Below are positions 23,238 to 30,541 of a stretch of 43,318 bases of DNA, piece by piece. The notes beneath the pieces were generated by a model. That model was not told the origin of the DNA. It searched no databases and saw only the letters and a list, made by a program, of their open reading frames with translations. The stretch covers positions 1 to 43,318 of the forward strand of contig CAUUGB010000005.1 in NCBI GenBank assembly GCA_963544615.1. The letters are read 5' to 3'. Positions within the stretch are counted from its first letter, which is position 1; the number at the start of each line of letters is the position of its first letter. Source of the DNA: CAUUGB01 sp963544615 (GTDB taxonomy: Bacteria > Patescibacteriota > Microgenomatia > UBA1400 > PJMF01). Made by a program: the position numbers and the translations under genes.

Positions 23238-23274
23238 TATAATATCAAGGACGCTTGAGATAAGCGTCCTTTTG
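23238..23274 (+). promoter_or_regulatory. -10 and 5' hairpin of the Elp3 gene
   Basis: TATAAT at 23238-23243; the predicted transcript starts at about 23249 with a hairpin GGACGCTT-GAGAT-AAGCGTCC followed by TTTT, then the ATG 35 nt in. The hairpin could attenuate or protect the mRNA. Confidence 0.45.
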
Positions 23275-23284
23275 GTATGATAAT

Positions 23285-25069
23285 ATGACAGGGCAGCTTG
23301 AAAAATTAATAAAGCAACTACTTCATGAAGTTAAGTTGGGAAAAAATGTTGATAATAAGCTATTATTATCACTGCAAAAGCGCTATTTGAAAAATACTGC
23401 CAGTAGCAACTCGTTTTTTTCCAAAAGTGAAATCCTACAAGCTTGCTGGCAACTACCAGCGGCAGCTACTCTAAGTGAGCAGCAAAAGGCTCAACTACGC
23501 TCACTTTTGCAACTTAAACCTGTGCGTTCATGGTCTGGAGTAACGGTGGTGACGGTGCTAACCAAGCCTTGGCCATGTCCAGGTAGATGTCTTTTTTGTC
23601 CTGCTGATGTACGCATGCCTAAAAGTTATTTAGCTAATGAGCCAGGTGCAGCTAGAGCTGAAGCCAATTACTTTGACCCCTATTTGCAAGTTTATTCACG
23701 TCTAGAAACACTTCAGGCCATGGGGCATAATTTAGAAAAAATAGAGTTGATTATTTTGGGAGGCAGTTGGGATAGTTATCCACTCCCTTACAGATTGTGG
23801 TTTGTTAAGCAACTTTTTACTGCCTTAAATAAATTTGCCACACCATTGGGCAAGCAGCAATTTACACGTTTATATCATTTTTACCAGCAGCTGCATTTTG
23901 CCAACGAGAGTTTTATTAGTAATAATTCTGAAAAAAATTTGGCTACTTTTGCCTCTTTTCAAAAAAAAATTAATGCTGGTGTGCTCAGTTATAACCAATT
24001 TGTGAGGCAATGCTATTTGGGTTCTCAGCGTGAAGCTTTTTTAGCTAAAAAACAGCGCGCTAATTGGCAGCAAGTTTTTCACGCTCATACTCTTAATCAA
24101 GATGCCAAAATTCGCAATGTAGGTTTGGTGATTGAAACTCGTCCCGATTTAATTAGCGAGTCCACCCTGCTTTGCAACCGTCGTTTAGGCTGTACTAAAA
24201 TTCAAATGGGAGTGCAAACTTTAAGTGATAAATTACTCTCTCTGAATAAACGTGATACTCGGGTGGCGCAAATTGCTCAAGCTTTTTTGTTGCTGCGTCA
24301 ATTTGGTTTTAAAATTCATGTGCACATGATGGCTAATTTACTAGGTGCCAATGTAGCGAGTGATTTAGCTGCTTACCGCATGTTAGTTACCGATGAGCGC
24401 TTTATTCCCGATGAAATTAAGCTTTACCCTTGTGCGCTTTTAGAGAGTGCCCCGGGACTGATGGCTTGTTATCAAGCTGGTACTTGGCAGCCTTATACTA
24501 GTGAGCAATTGCTTTATTTACTTGGTGAATGCATTAAAATTACTCCACGCCACATTAGAATTACCAGAATGATTAGAGATTTTTCTGCTCACGATATTGT
24601 CGCCGGCAATAAAAAAACTAATTTTCGCCAAGCTGTGGAGCAACAATTGCAACAGCAACAAATTCCGATAAAAGAAATTCGCAGCCGAGAAATTAAAAGG
24701 CAGGTAGTTAGCTTAAAGCAATTACAACTAACTGACACCAGCTACTTTACGCAAAATGGCAGAGAACACTTTTTAGAATACCACACTGCCGATGAGCACA
24801 TTGTCGGTTTTTTGCGTTTGAGTTTACCCCAGGGTGGCAGTGACGCCATGATTAGAGAAGTGCATGTTTATGGTGAAGCACAAAAATTGGGCAGTCCAGG
24901 AGAAAGCCAACATTTAGGTTTAGGTAAAAAATTAATTGCTCACAGTGAGAGTATAGCGAAAAAGCATGGTTATGTCCGTTTGCGAGTAATTTCTGCTGTG
25001 GGCACGCGCGGTTATTACCGTGAGCGTGGCTTTAGCGATGGTGAGCTTTATCAAGAAAAAGTTTTGTAA
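23285..25069 (+). CDS. elp3: Elp3 family radical SAM/GNAT tRNA wobble-uridine modifying enzyme
   Basis: 594 residues. The radical SAM domain has VTVVTVLTKPWPCPGRCLFCP with the cluster cysteines C98, C102 and C105, then GLVIETRPDLI and TKIQMGVQTL. The C-terminal acetyltransferase domain has FLRLSLP, IREVHVYGEA, GLGKKLIAHSE and GYYRERGF. This is the monomeric archaeal/bacterial Elp3 that uses acetyl-CoA to make cm5U34 in tRNA. All signature residues are present. The ATG has no SD but a short hairpin leader. A neighbouring Trm9-like methyltransferase could extend the modification to mcm5U (inference). Confidence 0.95.
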   Translation: MTGQLEKLIKQLLHEVKLGKNVDNKLLLSLQKRYLKNTASSNSFFSKSEILQACWQLPAAATLSEQQKAQLRSLLQLKPVRSWSGVTVVTVLTKPWPCPGRCLFCPADVRMPKSYLANEPGAARAEANYFDPYLQVYSRLETLQAMGHNLEKIELIILGGSWDSYPLPYRLWFVKQLFTALNKFATPLGKQQFTRLYHFYQQLHFANESFISNNSEKNLATFASFQKKINAGVLSYNQFVRQCYLGSQREAFLAKKQRANWQQVFHAHTLNQDAKIRNVGLVIETRPDLISESTLLCNRRLGCTKIQMGVQTLSDKLLSLNKRDTRVAQIAQAFLLLRQFGFKIHVHMMANLLGANVASDLAAYRMLVTDERFIPDEIKLYPCALLESAPGLMACYQAGTWQPYTSEQLLYLLGECIKITPRHIRITRMIRDFSAHDIVAGNKKTNFRQAVEQQLQQQQIPIKEIRSREIKRQVVSLKQLQLTDTSYFTQNGREHFLEYHTADEHIVGFLRLSLPQGGSDAMIREVHVYGEAQKLGSPGESQHLGLGKKLIAHSESIAKKHGYVRLRVISAVGTRGYYRERGFSDGELYQEKVL

Positions 25070-25136
25070 GTTAAAAGAATTGGGGATAAAAATGGCCACA
25101 GTAATGCCAAACTGGAGAGTTTTATGAGTGGATAAA

Positions 25137-25164
25137 GTGTTCAATATGTATCTGTCACCATACG
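25137..25164 (+). repeat. Dispersed intergenic repeat, copy 2
   Basis: 28 bases identical to copy 3 (26507-26534). Its last 11 bases (25154-25164, GTCACCATACG) are an exact inverted complement of 25200-25210, which spans the start codon of the next gene, so the transcript could fold the start into a stem. Confidence 0.85.
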
Positions 25165-25202
25165 CACATATTGCTTTTATCAACTTTTTTTTATAAAATC
25201 GT

Positions 25203-25805
25203 ATGGTGACGAGAAAATTGCCTCCTAATATTTCTGCTTCCAAGCAAAAGAGTCATATTTTAAGTAAAGACACAGACAATTTATTGAGACGGTTTTTGCT
25301 TGTCAGAAAAATTAGCTTATTAGTGCTCTTAATCACCATTGCGCTAATGTTAGCTTTTATTTTAGCAAATTTCTTGATAGGGTTGGTCATTATCCCATTT
25401 GTTTTTATCATTATCTGCTGGGTTTATCGCCAACTCAAAGACACCAATGTGCCTCTTTATGTGATTGTCCTAGTTAGTATTTTACCAGTAGCAGGAGCAA
25501 TTCATTTAGATATAATTTATGATAATGTTGAGGGTTTTTTTCGTTTATTTGGAGAAACAGTCATGGCAGCAATGTTTTTTGCTTTGGCTTTATTTTTGAC
25601 GGGTTTAGGGCATTTGTGTTATCAAATAACAATGAAGCGTCGTGGATATCAGCTTTCTGGGCAGCAGGTTTTAAGTAGCTTAGTGGCTCTAGTTGTGGCT
25701 TTATTAGCCATAGTGCCGGTGCCGCTAGGACAAGAACGAATTGGGTTTTTTATTGGCTTCTTTATGTACTTATTAACTTGCTTTGATAAAATCACAGGGC
25801 GATGA
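25203..25805 (+). CDS. Membrane protein, first of a tandem paralogous pair
   Basis: 200 residues, five to six hydrophobic segments after a basic cytoplasmic N-terminus (about 1-36). It is clearly paralogous to the next gene: both contain ISLLVLLIT or VSLLVLLIT, FILANFL or YILANFL, IYRQLKDT or VYRQLKDT, YVIxLVSILPVxGAI and ALALFLTGLGHLCYQ. Family unknown. Stop and next start overlap in ATGA. The start codon lies inside an 11-bp inverted repeat formed with the dispersed repeat. Confidence 0.7.
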   Translation: MVTRKLPPNISASKQKSHILSKDTDNLLRRFLLVRKISLLVLLITIALMLAFILANFLIGLVIIPFVFIIICWVYRQLKDTNVPLYVIVLVSILPVAGAIHLDIIYDNVEGFFRLFGETVMAAMFFALALFLTGLGHLCYQITMKRRGYQLSGQQVLSSLVALVVALLAIVPVPLGQERIGFFIGFFMYLLTCFDKITGR

Positions 25806-26458
25806 GAAAATTATCTCCCCCTACTCTTGCTGCCAAGCAACAATATGCTCCTTCAAACAAAGGTGTAGATAATTTATTAAAGCGATTTGCAGTTACCAAA
25901 AGAGTTAGCTTATTAGTGCTCTTAATCACAGTGGCGTTACTATTAGCTTATATTTTAGCCAATTTCTTGATGGAATGGTTAGGCGAGTTTGTCCTAGGGC
26001 TGCTCCCTATAGCTATTCCACTAGCTTTTATCATTATCCGCTTAATTTATCGTCAACTCAAAGATACTGATATCCCCCTTTATGTGATTACCTTGGTAAG
26101 TATATTACCCGTGGTGGGAGCAATTTATTTAGACACTGCTTATCATCATTATGAAGGTTTTGATGCTCTTATTATTGTGGCAGAAATGGTGGCAGCGTTG
26201 ATAGTTTTTGCTTTAGCTTTATTCTTAACGGGTTTAGGGCATTTATGTTACCAGACAGCAATAATAACTAAATATCGCCAGCAAATTTCTGCTTCAATGT
26301 TTGCCAGCACAGCGGCAGCAGCAATTATCGTTATTTTCCTAACCGTTATAGTGGTGGCAGTGATGATGAGAGTAGCAAGAGGTGATGATTTTTTATTGGC
26401 ACCGTTTGATGTGATAGTCAACACCATATCGGTAGTGAGTGCTTTTCTTGGTATTTAG
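25802..26458 (+). CDS. Membrane protein, second of a tandem paralogous pair
   Basis: 218 residues with the same plan as the previous gene: about 38 basic cytoplasmic residues (VDNLLKRFAVTKR), then hydrophobic segments, plus an extra C-terminal stretch (AAAAIIVIFLTVIVVAVMM). The 4-nt overlap indicates translation from the same mRNA. The pair arose by tandem duplication. Function unknown; the next gene is a MATE exporter. Confidence 0.7.
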   Translation: MRKLSPPTLAAKQQYAPSNKGVDNLLKRFAVTKRVSLLVLLITVALLLAYILANFLMEWLGEFVLGLLPIAIPLAFIIIRLIYRQLKDTDIPLYVITLVSILPVVGAIYLDTAYHHYEGFDALIIVAEMVAALIVFALALFLTGLGHLCYQTAIITKYRQQISASMFASTAAAAIIVIFLTVIVVAVMMRVARGDDFLLAPFDVIVNTISVVSAFLGI

Positions 26459-26506
26459 GTAAAAACCTCACTGGTATTGACCATCCTAGCGTGTTTATGC
26501 TCATCG

Positions 26507-26534
26507 GTGTTCAATATGTATCTGTCACCATACG
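26507..26534 (+). repeat. Dispersed intergenic repeat, copy 3
   Basis: Same orientation as copies 1 and 2; together with copy 2 it brackets the duplicated membrane genes. Its end continues as CACCATACGG-CCGTATTGTG, an inverted repeat with one mismatch and no loop. Confidence 0.85.
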
Positions 26535-26634
26535 GCCGTATTGTGTCAGATTAATTATTGTGATAAACTATCCGATCGCCATTTAACACGCATGAGTTGT
26601 TAAGTATTAAGTATGAGCAAACAAGGAAGGCAAA

Positions 26635-28011
26635 ATGACAGACATTAGAGAGCGTTTATTAACTGCTAACCCATGGAAGTTAATGATAACCTTATCACTG
26701 CCAGCTATTTTAGGACAATTTGTGGTGGGGTTTTATGCTTTTATTGATTCGATTTTTGTTGGTCAGCTGGTGGGGACAGCTGCTATGAGCGCAGTTTCTG
26801 CTGCCTCGCCTTTTGTGCTGATTAATAACGGCATTGCTGTTTTAATTGGCATTGGTTCAGGCTCGGTTGTTTCTCGGGCGATTGGCAAAAAGGATGTCAA
26901 GACAGTCAATAAAATCATGGGGAATTTGGCATTTCTGGTTTTGTTGTTTTCTGCTATTGCCATGGCATTGGGAATTGCCTTTGCTCCCCAGCTGCTTCGT
27001 TTAGCTGGTGCCGAGGGTAATATTTTAGAGCTGGGGGTTGCTTATTTGCGTATTATTTTTTTAGGTTCAATTTTTGTTAACTTTATGCAAAGCGCTAATA
27101 TGGTAATGCGGGCAGAGGGTCGGATGGGGTTAGCTATGGGTATCATGGCGGGCGGAGCCATCCTCAATATCATTTTAGATCCAGTCTTTATCACTTTGCT
27201 GCCACAACGTGGTCCACAGGCTGCAGCGATGGCCACAGTCATCTCGCAATTTATCCAAGCCAGCGTGACGCTGATTTATTTTCTCAAAAAGAGTCCGGTA
27301 GTGCGTTTTTATGGCATACGTCCGGCAAAGGATTTAATTCCCGAAATACTCTCTGTAGGTGCTAGTGCTATGTTTATGCAGGTTATGATGCTGGTGCAAA
27401 TGACAGTTGTTTATCACACCGCGGTAAAATATGGTGGCGCAGCACAGATTGCTTTGATGGGCGCCTCGCAGCGGGTGATGCAACTTGCTTTTGTGCCTAT
27501 ATGGGGGATGAGTCAGGGATTACAACCTGCTGTAGGTACAAATTATGGTGCCAAGAATTATCTGCGGGTCAAGCAGCTGGTGAATATCTTTATTATGGGA
27601 GCAACTACTTTGGCGGTGGTTTTCTTTGCTATCATTGAGCTTTTCCCGCGGCAAATATTATCGGCATTTATCACTGAGTCAGGGACGGTGGAGTCGGGGA
27701 TTTCATTATATCGACTGATGTTTAGTGCATTTGCTACTTATGGCCTCCTAATTATGACTCTTACTTATCTGCAAGCTCTCGGTCGTGCCAAATTAGCGGG
27801 TTTACTGGTGGTGTGCCGTCAACTGGCACTGGTAATTCCGATGGTTTTACTGCTTCCCATTTTAATGAGGGGGAATGTTTTGGGGGTATGGTTGGCGCTG
27901 CCTCTTAATGATGTGATTATTTTAATCATTGCAGTTACTATGCTCCTTCGTGAGCATAAATTGCTTAAAGAAATGTCAAAGGGAGCAGGGGTGGAAAATT
28001 ATTCTTCTTAA
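26635..28011 (+). CDS. MATE family multidrug/cation exporter
   Basis: 458 residues, about 12 membrane segments, with LSLPAILGQFVVGFYAFIDSIFVGQ and the duplicated MATE halves (second half from about ILSVGASAMFMQVMMLVQM). MATE proteins expel drugs or metabolites with H+ or Na+. An AAGGAAGG Shine-Dalgarno lies 6 nt before the ATG. Its text is visibly richer in G and C, with different codon choices from the neighbours, and it lies beside the dispersed repeat, which suggests horizontal acquisition (inference). Closest named relatives would be MepA/NorM-type. Confidence 0.92.
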   Translation: MTDIRERLLTANPWKLMITLSLPAILGQFVVGFYAFIDSIFVGQLVGTAAMSAVSAASPFVLINNGIAVLIGIGSGSVVSRAIGKKDVKTVNKIMGNLAFLVLLFSAIAMALGIAFAPQLLRLAGAEGNILELGVAYLRIIFLGSIFVNFMQSANMVMRAEGRMGLAMGIMAGGAILNIILDPVFITLLPQRGPQAAAMATVISQFIQASVTLIYFLKKSPVVRFYGIRPAKDLIPEILSVGASAMFMQVMMLVQMTVVYHTAVKYGGAAQIALMGASQRVMQLAFVPIWGMSQGLQPAVGTNYGAKNYLRVKQLVNIFIMGATTLAVVFFAIIELFPRQILSAFITESGTVESGISLYRLMFSAFATYGLLIMTLTYLQALGRAKLAGLLVVCRQLALVIPMVLLLPILMRGNVLGVWLALPLNDVIILIIAVTMLLREHKLLKEMSKGAGVENYSS

Positions 28012-28153
28012 TTGACCCCAAATCAATGCAGTCGCAGCAAGGTTTAATTATTCTTTATCCTCGCAAATATCAAGTGCCGGGAGATTGGCTGCATTAATTT
28101 TCTCAAGTAGTCGGAGTTAATATTTTTAATTGACTGGTAAAAAAACTCTCTGC

Positions 28154-28159
28154 TATAAT
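28154..28159 (+). promoter_or_regulatory. Extended -10 for the LOG gene
   Basis: TGCTATAAT with TATAAT 6 nt before ATG 28166; leaderless. Confidence 0.6.
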
Positions 28160-28165
28160 GAATAA

Positions 28166-28822
28166 ATGACAAATGATCAAGCTGAATTTTTAAAACAAAC
28201 CAAAATTTATCTGCCCCAACTTAAAACTAATTGGCAAATTGAGAGAATTGCTTTTTTTGGCAGTGCAGATATTTCTGCTGAATCCACTTTGTACGCTGAA
28301 GTTTTCTCTTGTGCCAAGCATTTAGCTGAAAATGGCAAAATTATTGTTAATGGTGGTGGTCCAGGAGTGATGCAAGCTTCTACCGAAGGCGCACTGGCTG
28401 GCGGTGGCAAAACTATTGGGGTAACTTTAAATCCGCCTAAAAACGATATGCCAGAGTTTGAAGGTCAAAGTGGCAAAAATCATTTAACCCTAGAGATTAA
28501 AAGTCGCAATTATATTGAGCGGATGTTTGGTTTAATGTCTCAATCAGATTTGTTTATTTGTTTTCGCGGTGGTACAGGCACTCTTTCTGAATGGGCAACT
28601 GCTTGGTTATTAGCTCACTTATACTATGGTCATCACAAGCCAATTGTGCTTTATGGTGGTTTTTGGTATGAAGTTATGGAGGTAATTAATGGTAATTTTA
28701 TGATTGGTGAAAAAGAGCGCAGTGTTTATAGAATTGTGGAGAATAAAGAGCAATTAATGGCAGTGATAGAAGGTATTGAGCGCGAGTATCAAGTACATTT
28801 AGGTCATCAGCACAAAAAATAA
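28166..28822 (+). CDS. LOG family (lysine-decarboxylase-like Rossmann) protein
   Basis: 218 residues. AFFGSADIS, VNGGGPGVMQASTEGAL and FRGGTGTLSEWATAW give the LOG nucleotide-binding fold. LOG enzymes hydrolyse nucleoside 5'-monophosphates, including isopentenyl-adenosine monophosphate, to base and ribose 5-phosphate. The usual PGGxGTxxE reads RGGTGTLSE, so the Pro is Arg while the Gly-Thr and Glu remain. The next gene, a sugar kinase, starts 4 nt after the stop. Confidence 0.85.
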   Translation: MTNDQAEFLKQTKIYLPQLKTNWQIERIAFFGSADISAESTLYAEVFSCAKHLAENGKIIVNGGGPGVMQASTEGALAGGGKTIGVTLNPPKNDMPEFEGQSGKNHLTLEIKSRNYIERMFGLMSQSDLFICFRGGTGTLSEWATAWLLAHLYYGHHKPIVLYGGFWYEVMEVINGNFMIGEKERSVYRIVENKEQLMAVIEGIEREYQVHLGHQHKK

Positions 28823-28826
28823 TTTT

Positions 28827-29735
28827 ATGAAAGTTACCACCATTGGTACCGCTTTAGTTGACATTTATTTTTCGAGCTACGATTTTATGCTTAAAAAAAA
28901 TCAAGGTACGGTCTATTTGTGTCAAGCTTATGGTCATAAAATTGAAATCGACGAGCACCACTTAACTACTGGTGGAGCTGCCAGTAATTGTGCGGTGGCT
29001 TTTGCTTTGCGCGGACATGAAGTAGGTATTATTGCTGAATTGGGTCAAGATTATTTTGCTACTATCATTCAAGATGAGCTACGAGCTCACCACATTGATA
29101 CCAGCCACTTAATTGTGGAGCCGCAAGAAAGCACTGGGTGTAGTGTGATTTTACGTGGTAGCGATGGTGGTCGCACCATTATGGTGTCGCGTTCAGCCTC
29201 AGCCATGCTTGATGACTATGATATTGATTTAGATTATTTAGCCGGTCGTGATTGGTTATATTTAAGTAGTCTGGGAGGTAGTTTGAATGCCTTGGCGGAA
29301 ATTTGGCAGGTTTTCTCCCTTAATGCTAAATTAGGTTTTACTTGGAACCCGGGTAAAAATGAGTTGGCGGCTTTAGTCAGTGGTAAATTGCCTTTGCCCC
29401 CGGTTAAAGCTGAGAGTATTTTTGTGGTTAATGAAAGTGAGTGGCAACAGGTTAAAGCCCTCAAGGAGCAAATTTTGGCAACTTTTAAATATGTGGTAGT
29501 GACTGCTGGGAGACAAACGGGACAAGTGTTTGTGACAGGAGAGTTTGCAGAGCAAATTGCTCCTAGTAATAAACCTGCTTTTGAAGAAACTGGAGCTGGT
29601 GACGCTTTTGGGAGTGCTTTTTCTAGTACCATCATGTATGGGCGCTCATTAAAAGAAGCTATTGAGGCAGGCATTAACAATGCGCAATCAGTGATTGATT
29701 ACATTGGGGCGAAAAAAGGCCTGTTGGCTTTTTAA
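28827..29735 (+). CDS. PfkB family carbohydrate/nucleoside kinase
   Basis: 302 residues. TGGAASNCAVAFALRGHEV (PfkB signature 1) and EETGAGDAFGSAF near the C-terminus (signature 2, with the catalytic Asp in GAGDAF) are intact. The substrate (ribose, adenosine or another sugar) cannot be told. It probably forms an operon with the LOG gene; LOG releases ribose 5-phosphate, so a role in nucleoside salvage is a reasonable inference. Confidence 0.88.
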   Translation: MKVTTIGTALVDIYFSSYDFMLKKNQGTVYLCQAYGHKIEIDEHHLTTGGAASNCAVAFALRGHEVGIIAELGQDYFATIIQDELRAHHIDTSHLIVEPQESTGCSVILRGSDGGRTIMVSRSASAMLDDYDIDLDYLAGRDWLYLSSLGGSLNALAEIWQVFSLNAKLGFTWNPGKNELAALVSGKLPLPPVKAESIFVVNESEWQQVKALKEQILATFKYVVVTAGRQTGQVFVTGEFAEQIAPSNKPAFEETGAGDAFGSAFSSTIMYGRSLKEAIEAGINNAQSVIDYIGAKKGLLAF

Positions 29736-29749
29736 GCTTTACCCCATGA

Positions 29750-29755
29750 TATAAT
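29750..29755 (+). promoter_or_regulatory. Extended -10 for the GT2 gene
   Basis: TGATATAAT, 9 nt before ATG 29765; the GTG at 29759 would be only 3 nt away. Confidence 0.5.
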
Positions 29756-29764
29756 GAAGTGGTT

Positions 29765-30541
29765 ATGAGCAAAACAGCTCCTTTTTTTAGTATTATTATT
29801 CCCACTCTTAATGAGCAAAAACACTTGCCCTTACTTTTGGCTGATTTGGTAGCACAAAGTTGGCAAGATTTTGAGGTTATTCATGTTGACGGTCAATCTG
29901 AAGATAAGACAGTTCAGGTTGCGAAGAAATTTGCCCCATCTTTGCGCTTAAAGCAATTAAGTAGCAAGCAGCGTAATGTGTCAGTGCAAAGAAACTTAGG
30001 TGCCAAAAATGCTAGTGGGCAGTGGTTGGTTTTTATGGATGCTGATAATCGTTTGCCAAAATATTTTTTGTTAGGTTTAAAATATCGGCTAGAAAAAAGT
30101 CAGGTCGGTGATGAGCGAGTGGTAGATTTGTTTACTACTTTAATTCATCTCGATAAAAATCAGGAGCAATCGCCGCTCAACCGGAGTATAGTTAATTTTA
30201 TTAATGTGGCGATTAAAACCGCTGCCAAGACCAATCGTCCAGAAGCTTTTGGGGCGATGATTGGTATGAAAAAAGCTGTCTTCTCTCAAGTGCAATTTAA
30301 TGAAAAATCTCAAGTTATGGAAGATTGCATGCTGGTACAGCAAGCAGTTCGCTCGGGTTATGCTTTCCGTGCTTTTAGTGATCCCACCTATGCTTACAGT
30401 ATGCGTCGTTTTCAAACCAAGGGTTTGCCGCAAACCGCTTACAGTGGTTTGCGGATGCAAATTAAGCGACTTTTTGGCAGTGATTTTAGCGATGGTGATG
30501 ATTGTGGTTATACCATGGGTGGTGGGGGTCAATACAATTAA
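29765..30541 (+). CDS. GT2 family glycosyltransferase
   Basis: 258 residues. FSIIIPTLNEQKHL at the N-terminus, VIHVDGQSEDKT, the metal-binding FMDADNRLP (DxD-like) and the acceptor-site EDCMLVQQ region are typical of family 2 inverting transferases. It probably transfers sugar to a lipid or surface glycan; no membrane segment is present. ATG 29765 is chosen by -10 spacing. It converges on the ligase gene with a 4-nt overlap. Confidence 0.88.
   Translation: MSKTAPFFSIIIPTLNEQKHLPLLLADLVAQSWQDFEVIHVDGQSEDKTVQVAKKFAPSLRLKQLSSKQRNVSVQRNLGAKNASGQWLVFMDADNRLPKYFLLGLKYRLEKSQVGDERVVDLFTTLIHLDKNQEQSPLNRSIVNFINVAIKTAAKTNRPEAFGAMIGMKKAVFSQVQFNEKSQVMEDCMLVQQAVRSGYAFRAFSDPTYAYSMRRFQTKGLPQTAYSGLRMQIKRLFGSDFSDGDDCGYTMGGGGQYN

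Noticed and set aside
28026..28097. 23-codon ORF after the MATE gene
   Set aside because: No ribosome binding site and no recognisable family; could be a remnant but cannot be supported.
29717..29736. AAAAAGGCC-TGTT-GGCTTTTT as terminator of the PfkB gene
   Set aside because: The stem is bulged and lies inside the last codons; not convincing by eye.
30140..30532. 130-codon minus frame opposite the GT2 gene
   Set aside because: Shadow frame; the GT2 motifs are clear on plus.
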